Shown here: piece after piece, positions 1 through 11,292 of the stretch
Layout of the letters: the number at the start of each line of letters is the position of its first letter
How positions within the stretch are numbered: position 1 is the stretch's first letter
Source: Hymenoscyphus infarciens
Lineage: Eukaryota > Ascomycota > Leotiomycetes > Helotiales > Helotiaceae
Assembly (NCBI GenBank): GCA_001414345.1
Contig: LLCB01000205.1
Coordinates: 44,450 to 108,449, forward strand
Direction of reading: 5' to 3'
DNA: 64,000 bases
Position numbers and translations under genes: made by a program
Notes under the pieces: generated by a model
Told to the model about the DNA's origin: nothing
Database searches by the model: none
The model's input: only the letters and a program-made list of their open reading frames with translations

Positions 1-1359
1 CCTCTCAATCAAGTGTTTGGTGTTGCTTAAAACCTCATTGCGAAATTTAGCGTCCGTGTCGGAATAAAGCAATCCCATGTTGGGTCTCAACATATCAAGA
101 ACAGCAGGACTGAAGGGGCGCGTTGAAGAAAATGATGAAGTGAGAACAGAAAAGGCAAGAGAACGAATTGTATCCGAGGAGTTGGTCAAAAGAGAACCTA
201 TCGCTTCCTCGTCGAGTACAACGGAGCCACTAGATTTCTTATGTGTTTCTTTCGGGCGGAGGATATCTAAGGCCAAGTCAGTTAATATGTCATTCGCGGA
301 GGACATATTTCCTACTTGGTTCTTCCACCAGCCCAGATTTCTTTCCAGCGTCTATAGCAGCCAACTGCACTAGAGCATGAGCATCGATTTCCCGACTATG
401 TATGTCTGAAATTGACCCCTGTTTGTTGAGATCCCGGAGGAATTCTAGCGAACCTGGTCTGTCCAGCTTGAATAGCGGGGAAAAGAGATAGTTCTTAACA
501 TTTTCCAGTACCAGATGATTCTTTGAGAGACCCGTTCGTATCCAACGTTGCCACAGAGAACTGTAATTCGATGGAGGCCCCGAACCAACTCCAGGGTCAG
601 TTCTCAACGTCTTGAAGAGTGTGACGAGGAATTTCCCTACGGCTGCAGAAACATCTGCTGGGCCTAGCCAATAGAACACAGCCGAGACAAAAGGATCCCA
701 AGACTGATCAGTCTCCGGGGTCTGTTCATTGGGATGCTGTGCAACATTCTGCGACCTGTAGATTTCATATGCATTAAGCAACTCTTCAGGCGAGATTGTG
801 CTCTTTCCTAGTAAGCATTCCAACGACTTGAAGGAGGGCTTGACCAATGGGTGAGCAGCCTCATGGGTGATGAGGGGTAGACTTTGTTGGAAGATGACAG
901 CTTTGACACATGATGATACCCCCCTATCTGGATTTTGAGCAATTAGCGAGGATAGGAGTTCCAAAACTTGTCTCATCGAGCGGTTCTGGTTCTTCTCATT
1001 CCATTCGACATAAAAGTTGAAAAGTCCAAGCGAGGTATTTTCCGAGAAAGCAACTTCTCGAATACTCTGAGATTGAGACTTTTTGCACTGTTCAAGAAAA
1101 TGGCAAAGTTGAAGACATGCCTTCCCTGAAGCATGCCGAGGCTGAGAAGCTTGCCGAAGTAGATCCTGGAATTTCTTTTCTGCTAGGCTGTTCTATGTAT
1201 TAGCGGTGCTGGGTCACATGATGTTGGTATAATTACTGACATTACCTGTTCTTGGACAGGCTCTTGCTCAAGCCTACTCACCAGAAGACGTTCGTCAGAT
1301 GGTGCCTGAGATTTGGCTTGGGCGTTCTCCTTGCCATCAGTGTGCGCGTTGTTGTTCAT
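1..1359 (-). CDS. THADA/Trm732-like (DUF2428) HEAT-repeat protein, 5' part
   Basis: The gene runs off the left edge, so only the N-terminal ~420 residues are visible. I read three exons: 1359-1246, 1192-316 and 266 to the edge. Intron 1 (1245-1193) is GTAATG...CATAG. Intron 2 (315-267, 49 nt) is GTAGGA...CTTAG with an ACTGAC branch site, and it restores frame past an apparent stop near 290. The start at 1359 is the first in-frame ATG. The protein is all-alpha and HEAT-like with no signal peptide. The stretch after intron 2 (paired leucine helices, 'LLYSDTDAKFRNEVLS') resembles the region before the DUF2428 domain of THADA/Trm732, which in yeast partners Trm7 for 2'-O-methylation of the tRNA anticodon loop. 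That family call is from memory of its style; another large HEAT protein (Urb1, Trm3) is possible. It diverges from TIM23 across about 380 bp. Confidence 0.55.
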
Positions 1360-1736
1360 TGTGAATACAAGTGAGCAAACAAGGTGTCCTAGATGTCAGA
1401 TACGAGACCATCAAATCTGGGCATGAAGGAAACGCGATTGGTCGCCTGCTGGCGCAAGAAAAAATTGTTGTCTTGGGTTGTGTTGCGAAAGGAAAGGACG
1501 TCGGTTGGTTTAAGAACTGGTTGTGGCAAGGGTGGATCGGACTATCTTCGGAGCGCCAAACAAGACGCTAAAATCGGAATATCTCACTTCCGATTCCGAA
1601 CCCTGCACCTGCACCTGCTGTGGAGCCAAAGAGGCTCCTGGAAAGATTTTAGATTTCGCATCACCACTAACGCCAGCGACTTCAATCTTCAACTCCCTCC
1701 CACCACAACACCCCATCCGTCGCACACTCTTTCATC

Positions 1737-2463
1737 ATGTCAATCTGGGATAAACTCACGGGGCGCAAGTCCGCCTCCACCGCAACATCCTCCACCTCCT
1801 CTCCAACCTCAAATTCAACACCAGACTCCTTCCAACCCGCTTCTCCTTTTGATCCCCAAGAGGCCCAAGATGTTTCTTCCTTTCTGACTGGTCCTGCCTT
1901 TGCCGATCCATCTCAACTACATCCCCTGGCTGGCCTGAATCAACAGACCTTAGATTATCTGTCTCTCGAGGACTCGGCGCTTTCGGATCTTCCTGGTTCA
2001 CAATCAGCATTGCCATCGCGAGGCTGGTCAGACGATCTGTGTTATGGTACCGGAGTAACATATGTGACTGCGTTGGGGTTGGGAGGTGCCTGGGGATTGC
2101 AGGAGGGGTTGAGAAGGTCGACTACACAACCACCGAAATTGCGCCTAAACTCGGTGCTCAACGCGGTTACGAGACGAGGACCATTCTTGGGAAACTCGGC
2201 AGGTGTTATCGCGATGGTGTACAACGGTTTCAACTCCTTCATTGGACATATGCGGGGGAAGCATGATTCGACGAACAGCATTGTGGCGGGTGCTTTGAGT
2301 GGGATGCTCTTCAAGAGTACCAGGGGCATTCGACCTATGATGATTTCTGGAGGAATTGTGGCATCAGTTGCTGGCGCATGGGCTGTAAGTAATCCCCCAC
2401 ATTTTATCGGGGGTACTCAAGCTAACATCAATGGTGCAGGTAACGAGAAAGGCAATCTTCTGA
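1737..2463 (+). CDS. TIM23: Mitochondrial import inner membrane translocase subunit Tim23
   Basis: Tim23 forms the presequence channel of the TIM23 complex in the inner mitochondrial membrane. Two exons, 1737-2384 and 2440-2463, give 223 residues. The 55-nt intron is GTAAGT...TGCAG. The last exon encodes only a short basic tail (VTRKAIF) before TGA; without splicing the reading runs into low-quality sequence to 2561. The N-terminal ~95 residues are Ser/Thr/Pro-rich and soluble, facing the intermembrane space. They are followed by a Tim17/22/23-family core of four glycine-rich membrane segments, with 'GVTYVTALGLGGAWGLQEG' as TM1, the loop 'LNAVTRRGPFLGNSAGV', 'NSIVAGALSGMLFKSTRG' and 'MMISGGIVASVAGAWA'. 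Length and order match fungal Tim23. It shares a divergent promoter with the minus-strand gene ending at 1359. Confidence 0.92.
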
Positions 2464-3032
2464 AAACTTACGATTTGACGCTTCTCCATACCAAAACAAG
2501 CAACCGTTTTCCTTTTTTCCGCGGCCCTTCCAAAAACCTCCTAGACCTTCGAGCCTCTTAAGCTCACTCTTGTATTAGACCTTGATTTTGTGTTGGTGTT
2601 ATTATTTCCATTTTAATGGGAACGGGGATGCATAAGCGACGGATGATCTCTCCTCTGCCTGCGGGCATATCTGTGTACATATAGAAGGAACCGGGCGGGT
2701 GTACGAAAGGCGTGACTGGAGTCAGTCAGTAGATATGTAATGCAGTACGATAAGATTACCCCCTTTGTGTGAAATTTGCTTTTAGTCAATGTCACTTACC
2801 AGTTAGACACCTTCAATATGTGAAGAACCAAGTAGAAGCTGCTGAAAATGCTTCCAATAGTCAGGAATGGTCATGCATGTTCGGGAGTGAATTTAAGTTG
2901 GAAGTAGTAGACCGATTACAGGGGGTTGGATTGGTGCTTGCTTTTACATCATTTCTCCCAAGGCCCCCAAAACACCACCACCTGACTTCTTCAATGGAAG
3001 TCGCTCCTTCCCCACAACACACAACACTCAAC
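2464..3032. other. Intergenic, TIM23 3' flank and next promoter
   Basis: No gene is supported here. It holds the TIM23 3' UTR and the 5' flank of the gene at 3033. The plus frame stays open from 2769, but that part reads as translated UTR rather than protein. Confidence 0.6.
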
Positions 3033-5232
3033 ATGGCTCCTTCCACCCGTGCAACCAGACGTACTCCTGTCAACGAGGACCCTGATACGAACACCATTCA
3101 AAATGCAGTTTCTTCACCTGCAGCCAAGCGCCGAATGACTCCTCGAAAGTCCAACGCCAAAGTCGACGGTTTTACCGTTCCAAGTCAACCGCAACGCTCA
3201 GGGCCCATCTTGGATTCTTCCGCGCATAGCCAGGAGGCTTCTCCAAGAAATACGAAATCAAATGGGCTCGAGTCTACGTTGAGAGATATGATGGTCGAGA
3301 CGTCAAGAGGAGGAAAAGTATCGCAGGCGCGAAGTACATACGACGATACTCCTATTACAGGCCAAATGAAGCACCCCCAAAGGATTTCTCACGTGTCCAA
3401 CAATGACGCTGTCTCTCCAGAAGCAATTCCATCAATTCCAGTTCCTTCACGTTCCGTGTCACCATTTTCCATTCTCAAACCACAAATTTGGCCCTCCGAG
3501 AGAAGAAGAACTTCCTGGTCATCCCAAGAGAGCTTTGGTTCACCGCCGGGCTTGCCAGATGACAAGTTACCAAAAGACACCGAGGAATGTGTTCGATGGT
3601 TGACGGAGTGGGCAGTTGAACACGGTCTGGAAGGCACTTTGAGTACCGATATTGGACCTGAGTTTGCCTCTCATTTCGCCAGCTTCGATGCTGATGGCAT
3701 CGAAGAAAAAGATCTTACTCCAGCAATTGTTGGTTATGATCTGAAGTCTTCTTTTGCCCAGATGGTTGCTGGGGGTAGCAGAAGAATATACTCGAGAGCT
3801 GTCAGAAAGTGGATTGACGAACCTGAGCAAGAAGCAAGAAAGGCTGAGACGGAGAAGCTTGTTGACGAGAAGTTGAAAGAGATCACCACTCACGAGGAGG
3901 AGATAAATATGAGTTGGGACTTTGACCAAAAGGTACGTCTGCTCAAGGTCCACCTCCAGGGGTATAGCCAGTCTTTACAGCCAGTGGAGAATTGTACTAG
4001 ATTATCTGGGAGAATTGCGGATTATTACAGACCACTTCGTCACAACATGAAATATCTTGCGAGTGGGGCTAGAATAGTCAGCATTATACTTTACCATTCT
4101 TCCAGATTGTTCGTACAATACGAAACTCAATACCCTCTGATCCAGTTTGTACCTTCACTGACGATTCTTACGCCAGCTCGGCTATCTCGCTGGACGCCAA
4201 AATAGAGCACGCCTTTTTGAGAACACCTGGGGATTAGATGGGATGTCCTTTCAACATTTCGACATTACCAACCCCCTGGATAAGATGAAGACCACGAATT
4301 CCGAGTTTCAAGTCCATCTTCGCTATTTAATTGGAGGTTATGGCAGTATTTCTCGGGTCGACACTATTTACTTCGAATACGTTACACCATTTTACGAGTT
4401 TCTAAAAGACCTTCAAGACCAAACGGCGGGTTGTACAATACCACCGCGAGATTCTTTGAACCCACAAATAATCGTCCACTCGAAGCCGCCAAAGAAGGAG
4501 CAGAAAGAAGTTCGAGATACGGAGGATTCTGTGATAGAGGGTTATGGACCTAATGAGCTGGGCGATACGCGAATTCCTGGTAATTTGACCACAACAAGAA
4601 ATGGCCTGACGCCAATTCCCACACAAGGAACTTCCTCGAAATTTGCAAACCCCAATAAACCAATGGGACAATTTCAACCAGCAGCAGCTAGAGGTTATAC
4701 TATGGAACATGGACCCTGGGTATACTGGCGAGGATTGCTTTCCCAGTCAGATGATCACGTCCCGAAGCAGGATAACCAATGGTTGAAGATTGAGAATGAA
4801 GATGATTACAAGGCAATGGTTCACGATCTCTACGAGGCAAACAAACCAAGTTTACAAGCAGCAAAAGCCAAGTTGGGAGCCCAAACCAACGGATATTCTC
4901 AACACCCGGTTGCTGAAGACCCGGAGAACACCTATGTATTATTCATCATGCACGTAAGTTTCCCACATTCCACCTTCAACCCCCCACTTTGGATCTCGGC
5001 TAATCTTTTAAAGTCTTTGGATTACCAAGAATACCTAAATGCCATAAAGAGAAATGAAATCGACAAGAAAGAGGATGAGGAGTGGTGCGAGGAATGGCGT
5101 AATATCCCAAAAGGGCATGATATCAACCCTGGTCAATCGTGGTCTGCTTATATGGAGGAGTATTATGAAAAGCATCCTACGGACCCTTTGAAATTCCTTG
5201 ATGAATATGAAGCTTCGGGGCATGGGCTTTGA
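3033..5232 (+). CDS. Multi-exon hypothetical protein (about 600 aa)
   Basis: I do not recognise the family. Exon 1 (3033-3932, 300 codons) starts at an ATG in good context and encodes a Ser/Pro/Arg-rich disordered N-terminus. A helical charged domain follows (about residues 175-300, starting 'LPKDTEECVRWLTEWAVEHG') and ends at a clear GTACGT donor. The middle is unresolved. A fragment near 3985-4050 (WRIVLDYLGELRIITDHF) and one from about 4170 (GYLAGRQNRARLFENTWGL) look like real protein in shifted frames, so at least two introns lie between 3933 and 4170. The second large piece is open from about 4170 to 4953. A 60-nt intron (4954-5013, GTAAGT...TAAAG) then leads to a final acidic exon ending at 5232. 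I treat it as one gene; two adjacent genes (3033 to about 4219, and 4243-5232) are the alternative. Confidence 0.6.
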
Positions 5233-6388
5233 TGAGGTTGCTTGATGGTACTTGGCTGGGAATCTGCATTGATCTGAGGGTATCGTGGCTGCAGGATATT
5301 GCCAAGTGATCAATTGCTTGCCTGGATAGATATTACGGGTCGTCTCTAGGTAGTTCCCCAAAAAATAAAATTTGCTGTTTTTATACCTCTTCTTTGGTCT
5401 TGAATGAGTTATTGGCTTCTTTGTAAATTCACAGCATTGTGGGCTTATTTGACAGATATCTATGTGTGAATCTTGCCCATGTTCAGTGCTGTAGGTACCA
5501 GCAAACAGGAAAGTGCTCACTTTCAATTCTTTGCCTTGCGACCGCTCGCTATGGACAGTAAAAGCCACAGTGTATACTTTGAGGTCGTGCTTATCGTTAG
5601 CCTCTATTTCTGGCAGGTGATCAACCCAAATGAGGAGAACAACGAAGTTCCAACTCTCTGAGTCAATTACCTAGCAAGGTAACTAGGTATTGCCGCTTTT
5701 ATTACTCAAAATGCGAAGACGTCATGTTATCGGCTGGTTCCGGAAGATGGGGGAGGTAGGGGGAGGCTGGGAGAGGCCGATCTGTGCCGTGCTTTGAAAG
5801 GTGAGTCCGACTTTCTGAAGCTCAACTTCAACTTTTGAAAAGTTCTGATGAATGCAAGCAGCCCTTGAACATGCAAACTATCTGCCTGAACTTGACTCTC
5901 TCTATATACCTAGATACAATATTTGAAAAGATTGCATGCTAAAATTTATGGTGTTCTGGTTGTAATCATAACTTCATAAATAGTATCAAAACAAGCAAGA
6001 TACGAATGAACTCAACCACCACTATGTTGATGAAGCTGGGCCTCCACCACTGAAAGACTGGGAGAAAGCCCTGGAACTCAAAGGTGAGTGGCCTTCACCT
6101 TTGCCAACTCTGAGACTATCCAATGAAAGACCGCCTCTTGAAAGGTCGGCTAATCGACCCGCACGACAACTCACTAGTGCCCTTCCCTTCTTTCTCCCCT
6201 TCCCCTCCTCAAGAAACTTTCCGACCTTCAACTTTTCTCCCACCTTCATCTTCCATCCTTCCTTCCTTCCCTCCACATCCAATTCCAAATCTACTTCCCA
6301 ATTCCCATCTGAACTTCCAACAACCCCAAGCACACCCTGGTCCGATCTCTGAACCGGTTCTATCCATAGATCGATTCACCGCACCATC
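5233..6388. other. Intergenic with pyrimidine-rich leader
   Basis: No gene is visible in about 1.15 kb. The last 200 bases (roughly 6180-6360) are a strongly C/T-rich stretch ending just before the ATG at 6389, typical of the promoter or 5' UTR of well-expressed filamentous fungal genes. Confidence 0.55.
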
Positions 6389-7158
6389 ATGTCTGCACCT
6401 AAGCCAATGATCATCGTTGGCCCCATTGAGAGAGGCCCTCTTTCTGACGAATGGGATCGTTGTTACGAGGCTCTCCAAAAGAAGGAGGCCGCTCTTCGCC
6501 CCAAACCTTCTCCTGCTAACCCACTCGCAACTTTGGCAACCTCCCTCTCCTCCTCTCTTTCCAGTGCTGCCATCACCATCTCGACCAGCGTTTCTAGCGC
6601 CCTCACCACCACCTCAACCGGCGTCTTCAACACTTTGAGCAACCTCTCCACCAACGTTTCTACCTCTGTTACCAACGCCAATTCAACCGTCAAGAGAGCA
6701 TCTGTAACTGCGGCCACACTCACCACCTCGCTCGGCAGTTCTTCTTTGAACGCTCATTCCAAGGTTAGCGCCCCATCAGCAAAGATGTGTTTCCCGTGTC
6801 TGGGTTATTCCGACGTCTATCTTGAGGACGACCCAAAGAACAAGAACAAGAAGAAGGACAACAAGGGCGCCGCTTACTTTGATCCAACCTCGCGAACTTA
6901 CGTCACAGTCACTGGGGTCCCAATGCAATATATCACCGTGAGTATTCCCAATTCTCTTTGTCCTTTTTCACACGGCGATTGTTATTGTTTTTGTTTCTGC
7001 CCTCCAAAGCTCCTTCCCATTCAATCTCAGATCCTCTTCAAGCTTTCCAGGGTGAGGTCGATCACTTGCTCTTGCCTCTTCTAAGCGGAATGACGACGAT
7101 TCCGAATTGGAGGGCAAGAGCGACCACCAACCACCAACCACCTATTCACCTCTTATGA
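6389..7158 (+). CDS. Small Ser/Thr-rich hypothetical protein
   Basis: Unknown function. Exon 1 (6389-6937, 183 codons) is well supported. It has a short N-terminal segment (MIIVGPIERGPLSDEWDRC) and a Ser/Thr/Ala low-complexity region at about residues 45-125. A compact Lys/Asp-rich segment follows, with 'MCFPCLGYSDVYLEDDPK' and 'AAYFDPTSRTYVTVTGVP'. A GTGAGT donor at 6938 opens an intron of 113-148 nt. The terminal exon is ambiguous. An acceptor at 7050 gives a 35-residue tail and a stop at 7158. An acceptor at 7085 gives an acidic tail in another frame that would run towards the next gene. No signal peptide or clear membrane segment. It lies head-to-tail with another low-complexity unknown gene at 7346. 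Confidence 0.6.
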
Positions 7159-7345
7159 CTCCCACGGCAGTGCCTGCGGCGAAAAAAAGATTTCTTCTCC
7201 ACCTCCAACTTTTCTCCTCTTTTCAATTACAGTACTGTACACCTGACCCTGCCCACCACCGCATCTCCCAAGCTGAGTTTGCTATCTTGTATCAACCCCT
7301 ACCAAATTTTCAATCCGCCTTCACCTTCAACATCACTCCTTCACC

Positions 7346-8133
7346 ATGGCGCATTACTTCCAACCTCAAGTTCGCGACACGACCTCGGGTCCCAGTACGC
7401 ACACCTACATCCCTCGAGCTGATGGAGCCATCGTCGTCGGTGGGATTGCTTACTTCCCTAGCGGCAAGCAACCTGAAGCTGCACCGATACCCATCGTCGC
7501 TCCTGTTGTGACTTCGATCGCAGCAGCTGCAATGCCAGTGGCAACCGCGGCAGTTGTTCAACCAGCTCCGCCAGCATCTTCCAATATCCCCATGGTGCCT
7601 AACCCTCAACCCTACTACCCAGCGTCTTCTCAACTTTTCAACCCTTACGCTCCAACCTTCAAGCCTGCAAGTTCCGTCTTTTTCTCAAGCCGAATAGCTT
7701 CTTCTCATCAAGTCATCGTCATACCTTCAATTGGACAATACACTAACATCTCTTTTCACAGCAACAACCAATGGTCTACGGCGCTCCTGGCCCTTCTGCT
7801 TCTGCTTTCGTCCAACCCCCCGCCGCAGTCTATCAACCAGTCCAACACTTCCAGGGAACCTACAGCCAATACCACAACCAAAACCCGCACTATGGTCACA
7901 CCGGCGCCGAGATCCTTGGTCAACAACTCAACTTCGCTGAGGCTTCCGGCATGAACGAGAAGCAAGAGATGAAGCCTGCTGACGACAACCCTGCTCGCTT
8001 CTACTGGGTTCGTGAGTTGGACGACAGCTGGACCCAACGCAACCGTTTCACTATCGACAGTGGTGATATCGGAGAGTGCCGCTGGTATTCTCAGGATGGA
8101 AACTGGTACGCTGTCCGCTTGGCCTCTTCTTAA
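7346..8133 (+). CDS. Pro/Ala/Tyr-rich hypothetical protein with GC-AG intron
   Basis: Unknown function, 230 residues in two exons (7346-7666, 7762-8133). The N-terminal two thirds are rich in Pro, Ala, Gln and Tyr and look disordered. The last ~55 residues are compact and aromatic ('ARFYWVRELDDSWTQRNRF', 'GECRWYSQDGNWYAVRLAS') and look like a small folded domain. Frame and composition both require removal of 7667-7761. No ordinary GT donor fits well, but a perfect GCAAGT lies at the right phase, with a CACTAAC branch site and a TTTCACAG acceptor, so I call a GC-AG intron. Weak GT donors in phase (GTCTTT at 7675, GTCATC further on) are the alternative. A pyrimidine-rich leader precedes the ATG. 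Confidence 0.7.
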
Positions 8134-9001
8134 GTGGTGCCATGATGGTAAGTTCAACTCTTTGAGAGGGTTAGTCCATCTGCTAATGCTTTGAATTAGA
8201 GGGAATGAGCAAATGCCTTTTTGTTTTCTTAACGAATCGCAGCCACTTTCTCTTCATACACCCACACCATCATGTTTGCCCACCGAGGTCACAATCTGCC
8301 AATCTGGTTTTCATTGCGAAAATGCGATTCTGCGGTTTGTCCTTGGGGTCTAATCTGGTTCTCATTGCGAACGAGTTGCCCGGCGTGGTATAATACAATC
8401 TGGTTTTCATCAAACACGCGATTCTGCGGATTTTCATATGTCTGGAGTTGGGATAAGGAAACACTATGACCACACACTTGCTTTGCACTTTTTTCTGTAA
8501 TGGGACGGATGGAGGAACGACCAATGGAGACGATACAGAGATTTCATCTTTTTCTTTTGTTTTTCTTTTTCTCCTTGATGCTTTACTTTACGTGGAGTAG
8601 GAGGTACAATATGGATGACAGGGCAGTGCGGACAAAAAAGGCGAGGGCTCGGTTTACAGATGGCTTGATGATGGACATGGACACGGGTCATGATTGATGA
8701 TTGATGATTGCAATGCACTGATAATATAAAACCCAAGGTCTTTAAAGATGCTCGTGATTTGTATCGAAAGTGAAAGCGTGATATGCTGTGCCAGTTCTTC
8801 TTCGCGAACATGAAGTGCCGATTGCGGTCTGTGGAGTATAGCATTCCCATGGGGTGATACGAGCCAATTCAATCTTGACAAGAAGAGGACTAGGCTAGCC
8901 AAGTAACTACGTATCCCAATCCACCCTCGACGCAAGGAGTGATTGGATGGTTTGACTTGTTACTTAACATCGATGCTGTAACATCCTCAAGATCTCCAAA
9001 G
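8134..9001. other. Convergent intergenic region with three imperfect repeats
   Basis: Lies between two converging genes. About 8296-8432 holds three imperfect direct copies built on AATCTGGTTTTCATTGCGAA, two of them followed by GCGATTCTGCGG. No gene is supported in the rest. Confidence 0.5.
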
Positions 9002-11292
9002 TCAAGCAACGTTCAGAACCAAGAGACTCATCTCCAACCCGACCAAATTACCTTTAACAAGTTTCCCACCCTCAACAACCCAACTCCCATCTCCGTACAA
9101 GACCTTGTCCACAGTCCCAACTTCCACACCCTCCGGCACAGAGATCTCGACTCGTCCGATACTGGAACGTCCATTCGCGACACCGATGAGTATCTTTTCC
9201 CCGAGTATCCAGGCACTGACATCGACCTAAACAAGTCATCAGCGTCAATTTCAATTTACTTCCAAAGACACATGTCCCCGCTCTTCTCTCCTCCCTCAAT
9301 CCCACAAACTTACTCCCAGAACACCTAGGATCTAAACTCACCTCGCCACCTTCCACATGCAACCCTTTGATCGGCTCGGTGCCGAAAATAAACTCTTTTG
9401 CAACCTCAGAACCAAACACCTTTCCCAGTTCCCCGCTGAGAACATTTATTGCAGAAGAGGATGGGTAAATCCAATATGTCACGCCCTTTGCGCCATGATT
9501 GAGGGAGAGGAGCATCATGTTTGCCATTTCCGAGGCGGTGGGGAAGCCGGGCCAGTAATCTTGTTGTCCGAAGGCTTGGAGGACGGACCAGACTGGTTTC
9601 TTGGAGGGGGAAGGGAGGTTGGCTTGGTAGTTCTGCAGGGTGTCGAGGCGAGATGATGGGTCGGTGAGAGAGCCGATGCAATTGTCGCAGCCGCAGTCTC
9701 CGTAGGTTTCGTTGCAGGGGGTGGACCAGGGGAGGGAGTAGGTGGCGTTTATGGAGATGGGATAGGCGTCTTCGAGGATTAGGTGGGCGCCCGAGGAGTA
9801 GGTCGTGTAGTGGTAGTTTTGGCAGTTTAGCACGAGGGAGACGGGGTGGTAGGGGTCGAGGGTTTGGAGCTGGGAAAAGGCGAGGGAGGTGGAGTTTAGG
9901 GGGTATGCCCACTGTTTTGGGGTCGTCAGTCGTTTGCTTTCTGTCGGGTATGGGTGGGGGGATGTAGGGGGGTTAAATGGGTGAGAAAAGGGGAAATATG
10001 GATCTATAGGTCCGGTATGAGAACATTTGTGCAGTAGAGAATGGAAAAGAAAAGGTAGGAGCCAGGATAGAAACAACAGTCTAGGACAAGCAAGTCCTCG
10101 AAGCCATTAACCGAGAAGGAAGGGAAGATCCAGAAACTGAGTTCTTTGATTCTTCCAAGTAATCTCGAATAATAGCCCTGATTGTTCGAGGGCTACTAGA
10201 CAGCAGTAAGGTGGGTGGGCTTACGATGAGCAATGCTCAAACAACTCCACGGGGTAAAACATTGGTGGTACTCACACCATCGGGTTCGTCAGCAGTATAC
10301 CACATCAACAAACTGCTTCGATCCTTCCACAAAGCCACTTGCGCTTCAATCCTCGTACTATTCATAAAAGCAAACCGCATATCATATATATTAAACAAAT
10401 TCAACTCATCCATACGATCCCAATACTTCCCAAGGGATTCAACGGGATAAGATTGATCGGGTAATCCACCATTAGGAACGATATTTATGGTGTTGAAACC
10501 CTGTGCTGCATATGTATTCAGATTCGTGAGGTTGAAAACAGCAGGTGTTACATGGCCACCATCTGCGTAATAGCCGTTGGGGAATATGGAATACCATCCG
10601 TGGTAATTGTTCTTTGGATTTTGGATAAGAAGACCACCGTGGAGGTTGTCGACTTTGACGGCGCTTCCGTGGGTTCGAGAGGGGAGGACGTAGATTGAGG
10701 TTTTGCTGGTGTAGTTCTGTTTTCCGTCTGGTGATTTTCCGTGGAGGGTGATGGCATATGGAGTGAGTCGCGGGGTGAAAGACGAGAGGGGGAATTCGAA
10801 GAGCTTCCCGGTTGAGTTCACAGGTGTGGAATCTGAGATGAGAAGTTTTTTGCTCTCTTCGCTGTAAATCTCGAATTCAAGAGTGTTAAATGGGCGTGGT
10901 TTCTCGTCATTTCCGGAGGAGCTGTAAGAGGAATTGAAGTATGGTTGACCGAAGGTGTATGAGATAGCGGCATCCAGGATGAAAGAGCCAATTTCATCAC
11001 TTTCAAGAAAGATACTGTACCGGGGCTGGAGAGTGACATATAGCATTGGGGTGTCCTTGACTTGGGGAAATTGAAATTGGCCGCCAGGATCCCGAGCTTG
11101 GTCTCTAGGAAGTTTGTCAGTTGCGTTTCGGCAAGGATATTTGTATTGAATGTGTTGGTCTGGAGTGATGGCCTACGTGCTCATATATGGCTTTCCGCAC
11201 CAAGTAGGTACCTCTGCTGCGGTGCTAGATGCAGAGAGAGCCCCAATAGTCAATACTAGCCCCGCCACTGTTGAGAACGAAGCAATGGCCAT
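9002..11292 (-). CDS. Secreted glycoside hydrolase-like protein
   Basis: Four exons: 11292-11177, 11104-10276, 9911-9342 and 9226-9002, giving 579 residues. Intron 1 (72 nt) has an AACTGAC branch. Intron 2 is unusually long (364 nt, GTGAGT...ACAG, ACTGAC branch). Intron 3 is 115 nt (GTGAGT...TTTAG). All phases agree. An N-terminal signal peptide (residues 1 to about 26) and many N-glycosylation sequons indicate secretion. The middle has features of the (beta/alpha)8 glycosidase superfamily, with an acidic 'LMWYTADEPDG' strand end. Next come 'LDPYHPVSLVLNCQNY', a short Cys cluster (CGCDNC) and an aromatic 'GVTYWIYPSSS'. The C-terminal exon encodes a beta-rich domain typical of accessory domains in such enzymes. 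I cannot assign a CAZy family; similar fungal proteins are often labelled only 'glycoside hydrolase subgroup, catalytic core'. A cell-wall polysaccharide substrate is inference. Confidence 0.75.

Noticed and set aside
1393..1887. 164-residue plus-strand frame overlapping the TIM23 start
   Set aside because: It overlaps TIM23 in another frame, is Pro/His-rich by shift and has no family signal.
9072..10076. A 334-residue minus-strand frame at the hydrolase locus
   Set aside because: It is read-through of two introns (9912-10275 and 9227-9341). The parts outside the exons are low-quality protein.
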